Source: Sodalis-like endosymbiont of Proechinophthirus fluctus | GTDB lineage: Bacteria > Pseudomonadota > Gammaproteobacteria > Enterobacterales > Enterobacteriaceae | Length of the DNA stretch: 9,082 nucleotides | Direction of reading: 5' to 3' | Assembly (NCBI RefSeq): GCF_001602625.1 | Contig: NZ_LECR01000032.1 | Coordinates: 1-9,082, forward strand | In this document: piece after piece, positions 7,967-9,082 of the stretch | How the letters are laid out: every line of letters begins with the position of its first letter | Numbering within the stretch: the first letter of the stretch is position 1 | Translations under genes and position numbers: made by a program | The notes under the pieces: model-generated | The model's database searches: none | Told to the model about the DNA's origin: nothing | The model's input: the letters and a program-made list of their open reading frames with translations, nothing else

Positions 7967-7990
7967 GGTATGGACTATGACATGAACTAT
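7967..7990 (+). repeat. Imperfect 12-bp tandem duplication in hemN
   Basis: GGTATGGACTAT (7967-7978) is followed by GACATGAACTAT (7979-7990), with 9 of 12 bases the same and all differences transitions. It explains four extra residues relative to E. coli (GMDYDMNYFAR against GMDHFAR). It looks older than the nearby 30-bp copy. Confidence 0.7.
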
Positions 7991-8061
7991 TTCGCCCGGC
8001 TGGATGATGAACCGGGCACTGACGTAGCAGGCGTCACGTCTGCACCGCAATTTCCAGGGGT

Positions 8062-8083
8062 ATACTACCACCATACTACCACC
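8062..8083 (+). repeat. Perfect 11-bp tandem duplication in hemN
   Basis: ATACTACCACC occurs twice back to back (8062-8072 and 8073-8083). Removing one copy restores the frame FQGYTTTYGECDLLG, which matches E. coli FQGYTTQGDTDLLG, so the duplication itself is a frameshift mutation. Confidence 0.95.
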
Positions 8084-8509
8084 TATGGCGAGTGCGACCT
8101 GCTGGGACCAGGTATATTGGCGATAAGTACGGTCGGCGACTATTATGTGCAAAATCAGAAAGTCATGTACAGCTATCGTGATTTTGTTGAGTGGCAAGGT
8201 AATAGTTTTTGGTGCTTAGCCGCGACGATTGCTTACGTTGTACGTTGTGACGTCATAAAAGCACTGATTTTCTAATTTCGTCTCGATTTTAACGTGATTG
8301 TAGCGGCTTGCAGCATCTGATTTACCGGTTACTTTGCCGAAGTCTGGCGTAAATGGTACCCTCGGTAGAGGAAGGGCTAGTGACGCCACGAGCACCTGCG
8401 CGCTGGAAATAACCGTTTGTAGCCGTCTGCTGGCGCACAATATCTGCATGTGTTTCGATACCTAACCTATTTACGTACTAGCCAGCGCCTACGTCAGTTT
8501 TTCCATGTG

Positions 8510-8556
8510 ATCCAAACCGCCCCTTTCCGCTGACGGCGGAAAGGGGCGGTTTGGAT
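8510..8556. terminator. Perfect 21-bp hairpin between hemN and yshB
   Basis: Arms 8510-8530 and 8536-8556 are exact inverse complements around a TGACG loop. The stem is GC-rich inside (CCGCCCC, CCGC) with AAA/TTT near the base. It lies at the meeting point of convergent hemN and yshB/glnG, where a bidirectional terminator is expected. It overlaps the last codon and lost stop of hemN. No long U-tract follows on either strand, so efficiency is uncertain. Termination is inferred from position. Confidence 0.62.
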
Positions 8557-8569
8557 GTTGGATGACCGA

Positions 8570-8692
8570 TTAATTCAGTGAATTGATGAGCGCGGCGCAC
8601 ATGACCGCTGCCAGCGCCGTCTGTGGGGCATGCCCCACAACGATAACCGCGTCCAGTCCCTGCGTCGCGAAAGCGATAATGGTCTGCAACAT
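8570..8692 (-). CDS. yshB: Small protein YshB-like, 40 residues, intact
   Basis: The minus strand has ATG 8692-8690 to TAA 8572-8570, encoding 40 residues that begin MLQTIIAFATQGLDAVIVVG and end in INSLN. The second half, HAPQTALAAVMCAALI, closely matches recalled E. coli YshB (36 residues, MLESII at the start and HTPQTAVAAVLCAAMI later). The middle has about four extra residues. YshB is a small hydrophobic, predicted single-span membrane protein. Its Salmonella counterpart has been reported to help intracellular replication, but its molecular role is not established. The start is well supported: AAGGGGAG sits about six bases upstream, and a good sigma-70 promoter lies further up (8718-8745). 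It follows the dead glnG on the same strand and ends just before the 21-bp hairpin. It is uninterrupted while both neighbours are wrecked. The main uncertainty is the identification, which rests on memory of a short sequence. Confidence 0.8.
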   Translation of the reverse strand: MLQTIIAFATQGLDAVIVVGHAPQTALAAVMCAALINSLN

Positions 8693-8717
8693 GGCTTGTC
8701 TCCCCTTGTACATAGAA

Positions 8718-8745
8718 ATAATACTGAGCCGGTCCGCGATGTAAA
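8718..8745 (-). promoter_or_regulatory. Sigma-70 promoter for yshB
   Basis: On the minus strand, TTTACA (8745-8740) and TATTAT (8723-8718) are separated by 16 bases, each one mismatch from consensus. Predicted transcription would begin near 8711, about 19 bases before the yshB start, giving a short leader with the SD. This makes yshB independent of the dead glnG. Confidence 0.6.
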
Positions 8746-8772
8746 TTGTTTAAGCGAAATTTTGCATCGCGG
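8734..8772. repeat. Inverted repeat overlapping the yshB -35 box
   Basis: CCGCGATG (8734-8741) and CATCGCGG (8765-8772) are exact inverse complements. Pairing extends through one T-G position to AAA/TTT, giving a 12-bp arm with a 15-base loop. One arm covers the -35 of the yshB promoter. It could be an operator for yshB or an old glnG terminator, though no U-tract follows on the minus strand. Confidence 0.5.
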
Positions 8773-8800
8773 CGTACTCTCTGTGGAGCGTGTTCTGGGA

Positions 8801-9082
8801 TTACTCCATCCCAAGCTCTTTCAGTTTACGCGTTAGCAAGACTAAAGCCGAGCAAACGGGTAGCCTCCTGCTTGTAAAACTGGGTATGGCGCCGTGTGGT
8901 AGTCAGCTAAGGTACCTTCCATTTCCGGCTGCGCTTCCTGACAGCAGGTTTTGTTGACCAGAGCGAAACGCGCGATTCTCTCACTGCACCGGCAGTGTGT
9001 CCCAGCTATTCAGCAGCGATTGCACCACGTTATCCAGTGCGGCGGTTTCAAATAGCTCCGACGGCAAATCCTGAATCAATAC
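8801..9082 (-). pseudogene. glnG: glnG (ntrC) pseudogene, 3' end, runs off the window
   Basis: GlnG/NtrC is the sigma-54-dependent response regulator of nitrogen assimilation (469 residues in E. coli), acting with GlnL on glnA and other promoters. Only about the last 95 codons are in the window, covering the linker and the Fis-type DNA-binding domain. Reading on the minus strand: QDLPSELFETAALDNVV, then SLLNSWDTLPVQ and a TGA stop (8983-8981, where E. coli has Trp), FRSGQQNLLS, a frameshift, EAQPEMEGTLADYHT, another shift, RRHTQFYKQEATRLLGF, a third shift, and TRKLKELGME with TAA at 8803-8801. The stop plus three frameshifts destroy the DNA-binding domain. The gene converges on hemN, as in E. 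coli. What lies upstream (glnL, glnA) is not visible. Confidence 0.93.

Larger units (their letters stand above)
7056..8515 (+). pseudogene. hemN: hemN pseudogene (oxygen-independent coproporphyrinogen III dehydrogenase)
   Basis: HemN is a radical-SAM enzyme that converts coproporphyrinogen III to protoporphyrinogen IX without oxygen (457 residues in E. coli). The old SD TAAGGAG survives at 7041-7047, but no start ATG follows. Early TAG codons occur at 7067 and 7079, the second replacing W in IDWD. Readable blocks: DLTFIQKHNYSGP near 7082, LTALEFSEDY near 7138, a ruined CxxxCxxC cluster near 7220-7285, DVNILARETCARAQLFVGRKR near 7310, ADAELSIEIDPRDILLDLIDNL near 7490, FNRISVGVQDF near 7565, KDADMPGAARK near 7843, SGYQFIGMDY near 7950, RLHRNFQGYTT near 8035, CDLLGPGILAIS, NICMCFDTYL near 8440 and RQFFHVI at the C-terminus. 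The stop codon position reads CAA (8513-8515). Many frameshifts and three short tandem duplications are present. An open stretch 7883-8275 is only a chance-restored part of this gene. Confidence 0.95.

Overview
The gene order and protein similarities match the Enterobacterales block yihD-srkA-dsbA-polA-spf-engB-yihI-hemN-yshB-glnG. Intact housekeeping genes alternate with badly decayed neighbours: stop codons, frameshifts, small tandem duplications and internal deletions. That pattern suggests a recently host-restricted gammaproteobacterium, most likely a Sodalis-type insect symbiont. The species is inferred from style and recall of these genomes, not proven by the sequence.

Layout. Positions 1-157 are an internal piece of a 16S rRNA gene. 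It is joined abruptly to an internal, reverse-strand piece of pssA (157-309), which is joined to a decayed yihD (310-551). A dead srkA follows (582-1404), then intact dsbA (1448-2071). A 410-base gene-free stretch before polA carries inverted repeats and a perfect DnaA-box match. Full-length polA (2482-5268) is followed by the Spot 42 sRNA gene spf (5414-5519) and, convergently, intact engB (5621-6265, minus). Beyond it lie the remains of yihI (6448-6908) and hemN (7056-8515). A perfect 21-bp hairpin closes hemN. It is followed by a small intact minus-strand gene resembling yshB (8570-8692) with its own SD and promoter, and then by the dead 3' end of glnG/ntrC (8801-9082), which runs off the window.

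How it fits together. What survives is DNA replication and repair (polA), ribosome assembly (engB), periplasmic disulfide formation (dsbA), one regulatory RNA (spf) and one 40-residue protein (yshB). What is lost is accessory or regulatory: SrkA stress kinase, YihD, YihI (modulator of the Der GTPase), anaerobic coproporphyrinogen oxidation (HemN) and nitrogen control (NtrC). Survivors carry noticeable substitutions: DsbA has CQHC instead of CPHC, EngB has a cysteine in its G2 loop, and Spot 42 has lost the start codon of its embedded small protein.

I see no mobile element, CRISPR array or wholly new multi-gene system. The points most worth following up are the preserved yshB unit, the DsbA active-site variant and the 16S/pssA/yihD junctions.
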